Shown here: one piece after another, positions 1 to 12,660 of the stretch
How positions within the stretch are numbered: the stretch's first letter is position 1
How the letters are laid out: the number at the start of each line of letters is the position of its first letter
Source: Lateolabrax maculatus
Lineage: Eukaryota > Chordata > Actinopteri > Acropomatiformes > Lateolabracidae
Reading direction: 5' to 3'
Assembly: GCA_031216445.1 (NCBI GenBank)
Contig: CM062217.1
Coordinates: forward strand, 26,106,001 to 26,170,000
Length of the DNA: 64,000 nt
The notes under the pieces: generated by a model
Databases searched by the model: none
Seen by the model: the letters and a program-made list of their open reading frames with translations, nothing else
What the model was told of the DNA's origin: nothing
Program-made: the position numbers and the translations under genes

Positions 1-1102
1 CACAAGCGTGATGCTATTTGGAACCTTTTCAACAGGGTTCTTTCTGAACCAAAAGGTTTTTGCCATGTGCCATGCCTGAAGAGAAATTCTGTGATGCTGC
101 TGTAGATAGAAAAGCTGTCATTGGATAACATGAGGATCACCCAGTTACTGTCAGAGAAGAGTGAGCTGAATATGTACACAGGTGCTGTGTGTAGTGTTAA
201 ACACTGTGTTTGGGCCAATTTATTGTGAATTGCCAAATAAAGCCTGTATTCAAATAATAGCCATGGCCAGCATAAACAAATGAGGCAAGTGCCACTTACC
301 TGCACTCCTGTACCATTCAGTATATTCATTATATATATAATTATATACAATAAATATTTCATATAATTAGAATCATATGTATATTAATTCCAGTAGTACT
401 CGCTTTTAACCAACAATTAATAAAACACAACACTTCCTGTAGGTATTTTACATTAAGGGTCAAGGCCTGGAGCTGCTGCTACTCAGTTTCATTGGCAGTA
501 GTGTCACAGCCATCCAAAAAACAGCAATATGGAAGATACTGGAAATACTTTGTGAAAGAAAATAGTGTTTCTGTTTCTGTATCGCATGATTCTGGATTTA
601 CACTAACGGAATTAGTGCTGTGGACACGTACATTATACTGAATTTATCAGGAAATGGGTAAGCATGGAAGAAGGTGTACGTTTATTAACTGGATGACTAG
701 GAATGGGTAAATTAGAAATGAAGGACAGTCTCTAACATAGTTAGTTAAAAATAAAGGGCTGGTTCACTCTGCAGCTGAGGTTCATAAGCCACTATTTGAG
801 AACGTATGGTACTATACTGTACATGTGAGCTGCTGTAAAATCAGCCAGAGTGTTAAGATCCTATTAGAATTGTCCTCTCGGTTTCGAAGAGATGGGGCAA
901 AGAAACCAACAACAAGCATGGAATGGAAATCACATGTCATGTGTGATGACACCCAAAATTGGCAGCTAGTGCAGCCAATTAAAATGTCTGCTTTGGAATC
1001 CACCACTGCAAAAATACGAGTGGAATTTTCCCCCGACACATGTCAGTACAACTGGAGGATAAAAAAAATTCTATTGGAATGGGTTGTCCTTGCTGGTCTC
1101 AC
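1..1102. other. stxbp1 intron 7, no exon seen
   Basis: I searched this stretch on the minus strand for the next Munc18 exon (expected to start E-Y-K-D-N) and found none. It contains AT-rich intronic sequence with no clear repeat or RNA gene. Confidence 0.6.
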
Positions 1103-1251
1103 CCTCTGTATCGGACTCCAGGATACTCTTTGAGTGTGGCACAGAGGGTGGCTATCTGCTCAGCACAACGCTCCAGCATGTTATTCCTCACATCAGCCTT
1201 GAAGGGGCTGTAGAAGTCCTGAAAGGCATCCATTTTATCCAGGGAGAAGAC
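1103..1251 (-). CDS. stxbp1: stxbp1 coding exon 7 (last one inside the window)
   Basis: Encodes [20 protein letters not shown], then a variable linker, then [20 protein letters not shown] and two bases of a Gly codon. The CAG acceptor lies at 1254-1252 and the GTGAGA donor at 1102-1097. This is the beginning of domain 2. Confidence 0.92.
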
Positions 1252-4200
1252 CTGGTCACAGAAGACATGACAGAGAGACAACATGAGTCCCATCTCAACA
1301 ACATTTAAACTGATTAATGCTACGCTGATTGTCTACGGGGGGAACTGAACAGCCCCTAACCTGAATGCAAAACAAGCATGGATTTATTTGATTTATGCAT
1401 TAATATATTCATAACCCTAATATACTTTTGGGGTTCTCTGATGATCTAAATGGTTCTTTAACATTTTTAAGCTATGAAGAGAATTCTTGAGGAAATAATA
1501 ATTATTTGGGCTTGAAAATGGCTAAAGGTAAAATAAAACATTTAAAAATATTGGCCACCAGAATCTTCTGTCTCAAAGAATTGGCACTGTCACTCAAAAG
1601 CTGAAACTAATTAAACCCTTTCCCTCCACACACTCACTTATAAACACAAGTATACATGCAGCCATCTGTTACCAACTCCATCACATGAAAACAATCCCTA
1701 TGCTCTCTCTGGTCACAAATCTGTGCTCCCATTGGCTGCAGAGCATTAGCAGTCGATCCATCAGCCAATGAGGTAAAGGGATGAGTGGCGAGCGGGGAGG
1801 CGGGCCAGGTATTATAGTGTCCCTCCCTCTCAGGATTAAGACTACAGGACAACAGCAGAGGATTGAAGGCTAAAACTGACCCAAAACACAGTCGGCCTGG
1901 TCCTCTTCCCTCAACTGAGGAACTGTGTCAATTTGATTGGGCGAGGTGGGGGGGGGGGGATCAATATTCTCTCATTTGCTTAGAAGAGGGTGCTCTGAAT
2001 TTTCTACTGTGCAAGCAGGAGGCCTGCTGTTTTGCCACCTCAAATCACTGTGTAATGTGTTATTCGTAGTGATGAACCTGCAGAAAATTATCACTTTAGC
2101 AGCTAAAGAGACACTAACTCTGTGATGATATCAAATTGAAAGCACAAATGAGTTATTTGTGTGCAGAAATTATTAAATAAAGTGCACAAATAAGTTGCTT
2201 TTTTTCCTCCATGACAACTTCCAGACTCAAAAGAAGATAATATGTTTCCATTGCCCTGAAGTTCTATCAGGTATGATATATTAAGTTAGCGCACCTAGTA
2301 CACTCAGTCAAAGTTGAAGCAGGAAGTTAATTGACAACTGTGATGGACAGCGTGGAGGTAATTATTTTACTGTTCACCTTTATTTTCCTCTTTTACACAA
2401 GTTTGTCTAACCTGGAAGGTTGTTTCCAACTGGTCTCACTGTTGTTGTTTCTTACCCTTTCTGACTCTTCTTAGTAACGTCACCGTGTTCCCAGATCACA
2501 GCTATTAAGTTGGTGAGTACAATGTTATTTTTTACTGATAAGTATGGTGAACTAAACTATGAAAATAGGACCCAAGTTGTGTGAAAGCAGAATTTCCCTT
2601 TAATGCCTATCTACCATGGCTCACTAAATGGATAATAAAGAAGAAACCAGCTTCTCTAAGAGACAAGGGGCAGCTACAGCAGAACAATGATGAAGTCATA
2701 GCAGATGTCAAGGATGAAATCACACAGGATAAAAATAGAAATAATGCAATAAAAATACCCTACACAACATCTCACCATGAAAACAAACTACATTCAAAGC
2801 AACAAGAGAAAGGCAGGCTTCTCTGCAGGTTTTACACACAGATAACACAGATCCTTCCAAACCTCACCCATCATATCTGAGGTCTAATCCCAGTCAAGAC
2901 AGTGTTTTACCTGAGATTCATAGGGCAGAAAGGCGATGTGGATCTCCGTCAAGGCCTTCATGGCTTTGGAGGCGCGGGATTTGGTCAACAGTCCAAACAA
3001 CGAGTCTGGGATCGCTGCCGAGATTCACAGAAAAACACAGTGACTGTCTGAGATAGTTGGTAGTTAGATGTCAATCTTGAATGTTGGTACTTTCTAATAT
3101 TTGAATTCATCTAATATTTGTAGATAAAATAAGGTTTTTCTCTGAAACCAGTCTGACTGACTTTATTCATCCCAAACTGGGAAATTTCTTTGCAGTAGCA
3201 GCGTTTACACCCGTGACAATGAAATTAATAAACAAATGTAGAAAATAAAATAAAAAGCACCTACTATTAAGTAGTAGTTATAAATAACAGTATAAAATTA
3301 AAATTTAACCTTTACAATACAAAATAAGTTTAAAGTAAGAAATATCTTTTTACATATATACAACAAAATGTGCAGTTGTGCAGTATTAAAGTGTTAAGTG
3401 TATCATTAAATTATTAAACAGATGTACAATAAGCAGTATGTGAAACAGATGTGTAAAAATATATCTAAAGTGCATATAGACAGTAATGACCAATGATTTC
3501 AGCTTTTGTTATACAGTGTGATGGCATGTGGCAGGAATGATTTCCTGTATCTGTCCCTTCGACAGCGGAGCTGAAGCAGCCTGTGTGAGAAGGTGCTGCG
3601 CTATCTGAGTTTGAAGGTTTATCAGACACCTAAACACTAAACCGTACTTTGCAATAGTATGACAAAGAATTTTTCAATCATGTAATATGTACTTTCATGG
3701 AAAAAATTATAATTATGATGAATCAGTCTTCCTTCTCTTAGCTTTTTTCACTGCTATGAGCTATATGTTAGCTTTATCTCAGTGGGATAAACACCCATTC
3801 TGCAGCCCCTTTGGAAACTGTCTGTAAGTGGATTTGCATTTCAAAGGAGAAAAGATAAATGTTCAGGGAGTCTCCAGCTGAACCTTGAGTTTGGAAATGT
3901 TCCATTTATATTTTACTGGTATGTAATGAATTTACTCACTGTCGGTGAAGAAGACGTGAGCTCCCCGGTACCTGGGAGACTGTGGGTCTCTGAAGTCATC
4001 AATCAGACCTTCAACAGACTGAAACAGCAGAGAACAGTGTTTTAGCTTTTGAACTGTGCCTGTGAAAGGGAATGACAGTCTGCACAATTCACTCTGTTCA
4101 AAAGTAAGTGGAAAGAAATATTGAATAAAAATTTGAGGTGTATCCTAGTTTATTAAAACATGACATTTAAAAGAACGAGAATTGGAATCTTTATTGTAAT

Positions 4201-7200
4201 CCCACCCAGGGTGTGAACTACAGGGGACCCAGGAGGAGCTCGACTCCTCTTATTGAGACATGAGCTCCCCTGAAAACATGAGTCTTGAAATTTTGAGGGG
4301 GTCTCTAAAATATTGACATTATGCTGTTTTTGCCATGCACTTCTATTTTTCTGCATCTTCATCATCATGAATCGTGCGTAAAATGAGGCTATTATAGATG
4401 TATGATCATCACCAATTTGCTTTAATAAAGATACCGGCAGTGGCATGCATGCTCAATGATACCCTTGTGCAGGTTTGATTATCATTAACTGATATCATAT
4501 ATTATATATGTTATATAAATTATATATCAAATGTGCTGACACAAAGCAAGTAGGTCCACATGCTTGCAGCTATAGTCACAACAAGAGTCACAGTCAGTCC
4601 TGTCTTGGAAGCAAGTGCAACATCCCCCTGTATAGTGCACACACTGATCCCACCACACAAACTGGAATTGTATATTCAGATGACAGAAAAGTAGCTGTAG
4701 ATATAGATGAAGAAAGCCAATGAGACAATAGTGAGAGAATGTGTGTACTGTACCAGAGAGCTATAAACAGCGAGTACAGGAGGATCATTTACCTCGTCTG
4801 AGGGTGTGATCAGGTAGATGGCCTCCATGCTGGGCAGAGGCTCACGCCGCTTGGTTATGTCTTCTACAACTGGAGACAAACAGTAATAATCAATATCATC
4901 CATCAGTGTGATTAGACTTCAACTATGCTCTCATTTGTTCCTCCTCTCAGGAATTGATAGCAGGACTATAGTATCAGGTGTAATATTCATAAATGTGTCA
5001 ACTGAGAACATTCAAGAAATTAATCTTGGTAGTTGGTGTTAATAATACTGAATTAAATTGGATTAAACTGACTTCAAAGCTACATTCAAAGTGAACAGAG
5101 GTGACCAAGGGGGTTGCACTTACTCGTGATTCCCTCTGACATGATGTCTGTCATCTTACAGCAGGAGGAAATCATCCTCATACTCAGCTTGTCCACCACC
5201 AGCACCTATAACACAGCAGGGGCCTTCATGAGGATTTGATTTTGAAATCTTTATATATAGGGTCTGTGATTGTATTCATATTCAGTGTCGAGATCATAGG
5301 GGAATGGTGCAACACTTGATCACAGTAACAGGGCCGTTACCTTCCATTTTCCTTTTTCTCTTGCCTTCTTGATGACATTATTCATTATCTCTGTGAACAA
5401 GGAAAATGTAATTACAGTTCATTCGAGACAGCAACATAAAACCTGGATTTGACAAAATCATTCTCAGCAGTTTAGTGTTTGACCTAAATATAACTGTTGA
5501 TTTACCACCAAAAGCATACTGTATGTATGAAAATGAAAATTTGATATTAGGCTTGATTGTAATGCAATTAGCTAACAATAATTTGGATATGATGGGATAG
5601 TACTGTACACATGGACAGTGACTTTTCTGTGTGTGAAGACAACCACTCCTCCAATACATTATTTAGTAATTTTTTATTGAAAAAATGTCAATATCCTGAA
5701 ATGAGGCAAGATAAAGCAGATCATCTATATGAAGCATGATCCATTTCATTTCAGCATGTGGCCCATGAGTGAACCATGGAGTAAGGAGAATAACTAAACA
5801 GCGGAGTCATAGACACATCTCGCCCAGGGCGCCACCTAGGCTCTGCGCCCGTCCGATTCTGATGCCGGCTGTTGTAGTGCTGAATTTAACCCAGGGAGCC
5901 CAGGAGGGCAAAAATAATCCATGGGCCACTACTGATCTCCCTGTTTCTCCCACTCTCTGGGAATCAGAATCCGCTTTATTGGCCACACGAACAAGGAATC
6001 TGACTGTGTTTTATTTTCATGTATTGGTTAGTCATAAGAAATTGTGGAAACTTCAGCACAATTTATTTAGTGAAGATGAACCATGGAATGGAAGCACAAT
6101 ATAGTTTATAATGCCACACAATGCAAAGAAAGCTGGAATAATTCTTGTATGGATAATGGAAAGTTTCTCTAAAAATGTAATCATTTACTTTACATAATGT
6201 GACAAAAGGATGTGAAACATGTATGATTCGCTCAGTATTAATAAAAAAGAAGATATTTCTGAAATATCTGTGTCCTGGTGACATACATCCTCTCACCCCC
6301 ACTGAAAGAGTTCACAGAAAACACGTGAATACTGAGCTCTCAATGTGACAACCTCAATGGCAATAAATTCACATACTGAACACACACACACAAAAAAAGA
6401 CAAAAGCACACAATCTCATGACATCCCGATTGTGCAAATCCTTTTCCACGAGCAGAAGGGAAACAGAGGCACAGAGGACAAACATGATCCCTCAGGAGGA
6501 AACTGGATCATCACAGCACCCAAATAGCACCATTTTGGAATGAATAAAGAAGGGTTGAACTTATTAGAGACAGAATAACATGGGTGGGGGAGAGTGGCAA
6601 CATCCTGTCACTTGTGTTGATGCAGAGAGTCCCTGTGTCCCTCACTGGCGGTTTAAGCGTCTGTCCAGTCTGTCAGACCGAACATGGAGAGACTCAGTGC
6701 TGGGAGGGACAGGCACACTGCAATCGCCGCCTCTAATCTGCTTCAAATCCTCTTACCCCATCCGCCCCTCCCCACCGCTATTTCTGGGCCGTTTCTGTGT
6801 CAGTGGACGTGACATCACAAGGGAAGCACGCACACACCCACACACACACACGTATAGATAAATACACAGACAAGCACTCATCCTGAAAAATAAGTCAACA
6901 TGTCCTGTTTCCACAGAGGGCCAGGGTTTGACTTGAAGGGCTTCTCCTGAGGTGTAATAAGCACATCACAATGACATCGGGGCCATGTGATGATAATCAG
7001 CCAACTGTGTGGCTAATGACGATAATTGTAAATGACGTAATATGAAATTGGAGATAATTCTTTAATTTGTGTCAAAGATTTAAGGGGAAGTTTACAAAAT
7101 TCATGCCTGCTGTCTGAGGAAATTAGCGATGATTGCAAATGCTGTACACATCAGTGAATGGTCATGTTTATCCAATTATTCAACAGGATTAAGCGGAAGT

Positions 7201-10200
7201 GTCCGTGAAAGAATGGGACGCTACCTGACAAGCAGCTTTCACAGGCTGGATGAACAACAACAGGCTGCCGCTGATGCAGACAGACCTGTCTAATCCAGAT
7301 TTATAATGTTGTCATTTTGTCACTGTGAATACGCAGCTCCTCTCCTCTGGCAAACACTATGTCCACTCTGTGACATAATGCGGGAAAGCAAACACGATGG
7401 AAGAGGGGACTGTACTGTCCACTGAGACATTAGTTACAACACTGTCTGAGTTACTGTAACCTGACCCGACCACAAGCTCTGCTGTGTCCATGTTGTATGA
7501 TAAACCTGTCTTCAGATCAAATAAAATGCATGATAATAGTACAAATAAATATATATATCATAACTATCCAATATATTTAGCTACCTGATGACAATTGAAC
7601 ACCTATTCTAGGTTGACTCTGTATGTATTTGCATTACGTATTTGTTCGTTTTGGCTCTGATATGGACATATCAGTGTCGAAACATTGCCTTGTTGGCGCT
7701 GTCAAAGAAAACAAATCGATTAATGTGCTTCAGTCCTTTTTACCCTGTGAAATAAAATAGGTCGGCAGTGAACATTTGGCAGAGTCATTCAATAAAAAAG
7801 TTCTGTCATTGTACTTAGAAAACATACTTGCCGGCCAAAATTTCGACATGCCTAATGTAACAATGTGGATCTCAGAAAACAATCCCTATATGAATAAGTC
7901 TAACTATGTTTTTGTGCAATTTTAGGCCTTTGTATTCAGACCAATGTGTCAGGACAATAGTGGTTTTTAAAATCTCCTCCTGCTGCCATATCTTTTTGTC
8001 AGGGTACATCCCAATACTTTTATAGTTCCACCATCATCTGTCCTTATGTGATCCTGACATTGATCAGGTTCCCCATCATTAAGTGTGCTCCAGTTCTCCT
8101 CCTTCGTGGGCTGGATTGAAACCTGAATGCAGGTTTGTAAAGCATGCATGTGTGATTATCAAACTGTTGTCAACAATGCTTGTGTTCCTGATTAGTTTTA
8201 ATATTCCTGGCATTCTACTAAGCTCCATGCAGGCACATAGGCATGCTGAATTGGATCAGTGAGAGAACTGATTATTACATCTTCATGTCACCAATCTGGG
8301 GTGACACCCTCCCTGAGATGTAGTGTGTCACCATACCAATGTATTGCCATTCTAAGCAACACAAGTGGGATTTAGTCTGTGATATTTGGGTTGCAGGGGT
8401 GTCCAACTAGCCCTAAACTGACAACAGTGACTTCTGTATTTCTGTGTGCTCGAGTTGATCATGGTCAGTACTGATACTGGAGACTGCAGCTGTACTCACA
8501 GTCTAACTGCACAGATTCCAGATGAAAAGAGTAAAAACTACGGAGTTGGGTAGTCTGAAACTCTCACTTCTTTTGAGGAAATATGCAACTGAACAACCAT
8601 TTGAGGAGGTCCAGCACGTTTCTTACGTCTGCAGTATCATATTGCCTAATGATTTAAGATGCACTAATCAATATTTTTAAATTGTAATGTACAGTAATAT
8701 GTTCATACTGATGAACACACAGAATTATCACCAACTCTGCACCTCTCAGCTCTACTGAGCTTTTTAGCCTCTTTTACCTATTGTTTTGGTTTTATGGCCC
8801 GTAACTGAGACTGTTCAGTCTCAGCAGGCAGTTGTTTCCAGTAAAAAGGCCACTAGACACTACCTCAGCACCAACAAACAGGCGGACATAGCTAGACACT
8901 AGTTGGTGATCATAGTGGAGTATTGAGCAGCTAACATTCACCAAAAACAATGGCCTGCTGCTGCTGTTTGAAACAAAGTAGTAAGTTTGACAGCCATAAA
9001 ACCAAAACAATGAGCTGGGATATTTACTGTGTGTCTGTTGGTTGATGGTAATTTGATCTATTAAAAACCTGTGTGGGAATATGCACGACGAATCTTTGAA
9101 TCTAAGAAACCTCCTAGCAAACCTTTGCATTTTATTATCACAATATGCCATGTAGTCATCAGTTATAGTTACCGTATTATCTTATGTACAGTACTGCATG
9201 CCACTGATCCTTTAGTTCATGTATGTCAGCTTCTAGAAAATATTCAGCATGTCCTGTTTGTTGGAGATCTGCAGACTGCTGCTGTCTGTTCACTAGCTAT
9301 CATCATACAGTAAGTAGGTGTCTGTATACACTGCACAGTCTATCCATTTAAAGGGCCTAATCTGTCACTAATGGGTTGTAAATTATTTACTAATGCCTTA
9401 TACTTATAACCCATCGATAAGAACAACTTTTGAATTGCCAAATTGTAAAGAAAAAAGATTACCAACAGTAATGATTGTATTATTACCAAATCAAAAGGCT
9501 AAACACCAGCCAAAGGAAATTTTTCACAACCTAGACACTAACATTGTGTTCTTACTAAGGTGTAGCTAATGTATGAAACATTAGTATTAATAATTCTTTA
9601 GCATGAATAAAGCCATCAGTTATCATTTATTAAGCCTTGATAAATCAGTAAGAGGCACCATTTAATCAACACTGAGACGAAAATGGAAAACTGTAGCATT
9701 TAATAATTCCCAGTGATAAGAAGCTTTTCCCCTTCAGTGGAATGGTCTGTCTCTTTTCAAGACTTTGGGATGCCTTCAAAATAAAAAGGTCAATAAAGAT
9801 GACTATGAGTATTTATTTATTTTTTCAGTAAACGCATTTTCAGTCCCGTGAGAGCTTCACTGTCCTGAGGTTTCAACATCTCGTGAGAGCAAAGCATCGA
9901 CGCGTGTGTGTCTGCATTCCAATAATGACTACATGGTGTTTGATAATGGATTGCTGTGTACTGGTGTGGACACACAGCTGGCAGTAGTAACAAACACTCG
10001 TTTAGTTGTTACTGAGGCCGTCAGAGTCGGATCTTTCCTCCTGCACCTCTCCTCCTCCTCTGAGGATGATGGCAAAGCACTTAATCCGCACAGACAAAGA
10101 TTAACGAGGCAGGATTTACAGCAGACCAGGACTCCGCGCTTTTTAGATTTCACACAAACGCCAATAACGGGTCAATGCACGATAGAAACTTCCATCAAAG

Positions 10201-10598
10201 TATAACAGCTTCATATGAGTATAATTATTAGTATAATTCATATCACTGACGGTAAAATCTCGTGAAAGAACCATTTGGCGAGCCGCGTAGCTCGGATGTG
10301 CCTGTGCGTCTTTTGCGCATGGAACTTCTCATATTAAAAACAGGAGTGACCATGAGCTGCACTGTCCTACATCACCGCCAATAATCAGAAAAGTTACATA
10401 ACGGTGATCACATTGGAGGATTGGTAATGGGGATAGCACTTCATGCCCACACACTTTACATGGATATGAATAATAATCATTAAACCAGCTGCAGATGACA
10501 TGTCAACATTAGTTGCAACAAAAGTAAAAATATCCTTATAAACAAAACAAACAGTTCTTACTTTCTCCAACAATGGCCTTTAGTCCAAGTGGTGCCAT
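1103..10598 (-). CDS. stxbp1: Munc18-1 / syntaxin-binding protein 1, coding exons 1-7 (3' part outside window)
   Basis: Seven exons join in frame: 10562-10598, 5341-5390, 5124-5205, 4793-4869, 3940-4018, 2911-3014 and 1103-1251, all with GT donors and AG acceptors. They give about 192 residues, starting [13 protein letters not shown] and including [35 protein letters not shown] and [15 protein letters not shown], which are hallmarks of the Sec1/Munc18 family and closest to STXBP1. The protein clasps syntaxin-1 and templates SNARE assembly for synaptic vesicle fusion. The part seen covers domain 1 (syntaxin N-peptide and Habc contacts) and the start of domain 2. Exon 7 ends two bases into a codon; no following exon lies in 1-1102, so the gene continues beyond the left edge. 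Substitutions such as AREKGKWKV and FKADVRNN make it more divergent than typical stxbp1a, so it may be the b paralogue (inference). STXBP2 and STXBP3 fit less well. Confidence 0.93.
1252..2910. other. stxbp1 intron 6
   Basis: Non-coding intronic DNA between exons 7 and 6 of the minus-strand gene. A G-run at about 1950-1958 is the only compositional oddity. No conserved element or coding signal was recognised. Confidence 0.6.
2911..3014 (-). CDS. stxbp1: stxbp1 coding exon 6
   Basis: Encodes [20 protein letters not shown] then [15 protein letters not shown]. The family usually reads SCPDALFNEL here, so this exon carries several uncommon changes (T, I, G, L, T), in line with a fast-evolving paralogue. 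The acceptor is GGCAG and the donor GTAAAA. Confidence 0.9.
3150..3610. repeat. dispersed fish repeat in stxbp1 intron 5
   Basis: Begins with a ctttattcatcccaaactgg motif and ends near a block reading acagcggagctgaagcagcc. In fish genomes these two blocks bracket a common dispersed repeat related to LINE/SINE 3' ends. The family name is from memory only. The rest of intron 5 (3,611-3,939) shows nothing recognisable. Confidence 0.5.
3940..4018 (-). CDS. stxbp1: stxbp1 coding exon 5
   Basis: Encodes [19 protein letters not shown] then AHVFFTD, the strand and loop that close domain 1. The acceptor is TTTCAG and the donor GTGAGT. The last base begins the next codon. Confidence 0.92.
4793..4869 (-). 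CDS. stxbp1: stxbp1 coding exon 4
   Basis: Encodes [20 protein letters not shown] and ITPSDE. Human STXBP1 has Ser-Leu where this has Ser-Met, and an Asn where this has Thr. The acceptor is CTCCAG and the donor GTAAAT. Confidence 0.93.
5124..5205 (-). CDS. stxbp1: stxbp1 coding exon 3
   Basis: Encodes [18 protein letters not shown] followed by TDIMSEGIT, the most conserved stretch of Munc18 domain 1. It has a TATAG acceptor and a GTAAGT donor and leaves one base for the next codon. Confidence 0.93.
5341..5390 (-). CDS. stxbp1: stxbp1 coding exon 2
   Basis: Encodes [17 protein letters not shown], the first helix and start of the first beta strand of domain 1. The acceptor is CAG at 5393-5391 and the donor is GTAACG. 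The exon ends on a codon boundary. Confidence 0.9.
5950..6020. repeat. SINE-like tail fragment
   Basis: Contains gaatcagaatccgctttatt followed by ggccacac, the widespread fish SINE/LINE tail with 'tcagaatc...tttattggcca'. It sits in the 5.2-kb first intron of stxbp1. The remaining intron (5,391-10,561) has short CA runs near 6,835 but no gene that I can support. Confidence 0.5.
8740..8990. repeat. diverged dispersed repeat, stxbp1 intron 1
   Basis: Shares a motif run (ctgagactgttcagt, then gatcatagtggagta and gagcagctaa) with 33,590-33,800 in niban2, where it reads caatcatagtggagcattta and gcagctaa. Two diverged copies of one mobile family is the simplest reading; the class is unknown. Confidence 0.4.
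10562..10598 (-). CDS. stxbp1: stxbp1 coding exon 1
   Basis: Encodes [12 protein letters not shown] plus one base of the next codon. The ATG (minus strand, 10598-10596) sits in a good Kozak context (gccATGg), and a GTAAG donor follows at 10561-10557. The short first exon ending just before the Lys codon is the usual layout for vertebrate stxbp1. Confidence 0.92.
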
Positions 10599-12605
10599 GG
10601 CGAGCCCTCTGCTGCGCGTCCACCTCTCCACAGAAAAGTGACCGGTGCCACAGCACTGTCTCACTCAGAAGAACAAGCAGCACACTTCCGTTCCAACTGA
10701 ATACAAAATAAAAGCCCTTAGTTAGGAAAGCCAGTAGTACAGTGCGATTGGTAAAAGCGTTTCAACATCATTAACAAATTAACACATTTGTTTTGGAAGT
10801 ATGGAAGTTCATTCTTGACCTTCAGTGTGTGTGACAAAATAATCTCAACTCAAGGTCCAATTTGTAGCTTTTCCTGAGGTTTTAACATCTCGAATCTTGC
10901 AGTAGTCTTCATCACACAGGTGTCATGACGTGACCTAATGATGGAAACTGAAAGAGTCACACGATAACAGGTGGTCATATATGGGAGGGAGGCCCCTGCC
11001 TCTGTTCAAAGATGGTCTCTGATGTCGGATGTGAATCATGCACATGATCAGTATGTAGACTAAATGTATCCACCTGTTACAAGACAGGCAATTGCAACCA
11101 CACATGCGAATCTTACAAGGTGATAGGAAAGTTTTGTTATTTTGTACTCTCTGCCCTAGTTCTGCAGTCCAACGGGCATGCTTAAAAAAATGTTTTAGGC
11201 TTTTATTTTGAAGACAATATGTAAACACCTGAAACCCAATGCCTGCTATTCAGTTGTGACTTGCTGTGCCAGAAGGCCTTTACATTGAAATAGAATCAAA
11301 ATGTAAAAGGTATACTTTAAAATACATGCTTATATATTTCCATATTGAAATGTAAGTAAAATATATTTAGTGATGCTGTTGAAAGATGATCTAAAGTTTC
11401 CAGAGGAATGCCTGAAGGAGAAGCGCAGAGCAGAGTGGGACGTTAGTCCCTGGTGTCCACAGAGATGAGACAGCAGCCAACAGGAGCGCGCTCCATGCTG
11501 CTCCAGAAAGAAGTGACTGTTGGTGTCCACGAGAGGGCAGCAGAGGCGAGGAGGAGAAAAGCGAGGAGCTCTCACTCTGTCGGAGTCCTTCTGTAAACCA
11601 CGTTTTGTTTCAGCATACATGGTGTTTTCAGTTTAATTTTTGAAAGGTGTCAGAAAAGTGTGTGTGTGTGTGTGAATGTGAGCCCACCCCCAGCCCTGGC
11701 AGAGCCGGAAAGTTTTCAGAGGCAGTGTCACTGCACTGCCTGGTGTGGAAGTATATTCAAAAACCCAGGGGCCCAGGGATAACAGTGCTCTGTGGGCCCT
11801 GTTTCTTGTGCCACGTGATTGCTGTAAACAACACAAAAGCCTCTTTTTATTGTTGGACTTTTCACCTCCACTACGGTGAAGTTACCTAAAAAATATGTCT
11901 TTATGGTTCAAAAGATAAGATGTCTGCTAGAAATGTCCTACTCTTGTCTATGGCCATTTTCTGGCTGGCTATATTATTAAAACGATTGCCATGGCAAATC
12001 ATGTGAGGAAATAATGACTTTATAGTATTCACCATTAAATGAGTACACTGAGAGCATGTTCTCTGTCTTTCCTCTGAGAATGTGACAGCTTGGCCACTTG
12101 GGGCTTCAGTGTTCATCCACCAGGACTCTATTCCTGGCGGCGTGGAGGAGGTTTGGAAACACCATTAGAACCTTCATGTTGAGAGATAAAATTGACTTCA
12201 TTTAATGAAGTTAATGTGACCTTGCTTAGTTAATGTGCTTCTTAAATTCTGCCCCGATGAAGACTTCTTTTCAATTCGGAGGCCCGTGTCCGCCACTTTC
12301 CCCGCGGGTCGTGAACGCCCCGCAGCAGGAAGCTGGGAGTCCCTCTCCTGCTTTAAAGAGGGTGTGTCTCTCCGAGAAATAGCCGTCAGTTTGTTACAAC
12401 TTTTTCTTTCTTCCCTGCAGCTGCTGCGCCCGAGTGTTGGCTGCCGCCCGTCTCCTTTCCAGACTTGAGTCAGTGCGGGTTATGTTGAAGAGGAGGAGAG
12501 GGCTTCTACAGGAGTCTGCAGACCTCTGAACGGATTTCCTGCGTTTGTCTTTAACACCAGTCGCAGACCAGTGGAGTCAGTCTGGGACTCTGAGTTCCAT
12601 CCACC
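10599..12605. promoter_or_regulatory. head-to-head intergenic region of stxbp1 and niban2 with both 5' UTRs
   Basis: About 2.0 kb between two divergent start codons. GC content and CpG rise on both ends: around 10,600-10,640 beside stxbp1 and 12,280-12,450 beside niban2 (cccgcgggtcgtgaacgccc). A tttaaag at 12,352-12,358 could be a weak TATA-like element for niban2. Transcription starts cannot be placed from sequence. The open frames in this interval do not resemble proteins. Confidence 0.55.
11996..12023 (+). repeat. 28-bp perfect direct repeat, copy 1
   Basis: Identical to 14,623-14,650. The core reads atgtgaggaaataatgactt. The copies flank niban2 exon 1 and the surrounding bases do not match, so this is not a long duplicated block. 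Confidence 0.8.
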
Positions 12606-12660
12606 ATGGGGGACGTGATTTCCAGTCACCTGGATGAAGCCAAGAGGGAGATTATCACAG
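12606..12660 (+). CDS. niban2: niban2 coding exon 1
   Basis: Encodes MGDVISSHLDEAKREIIT plus one base. The start has a strong Kozak context (ccaccATGg). The donor is ACAG|GTGAGG. It is followed by an 11.4-kb first intron. Confidence 0.94.

Noticed and set aside
7967..8149. 60-codon minus-strand frame in stxbp1 intron 1
   Set aside because: No similarity recognised and length is within chance expectation.
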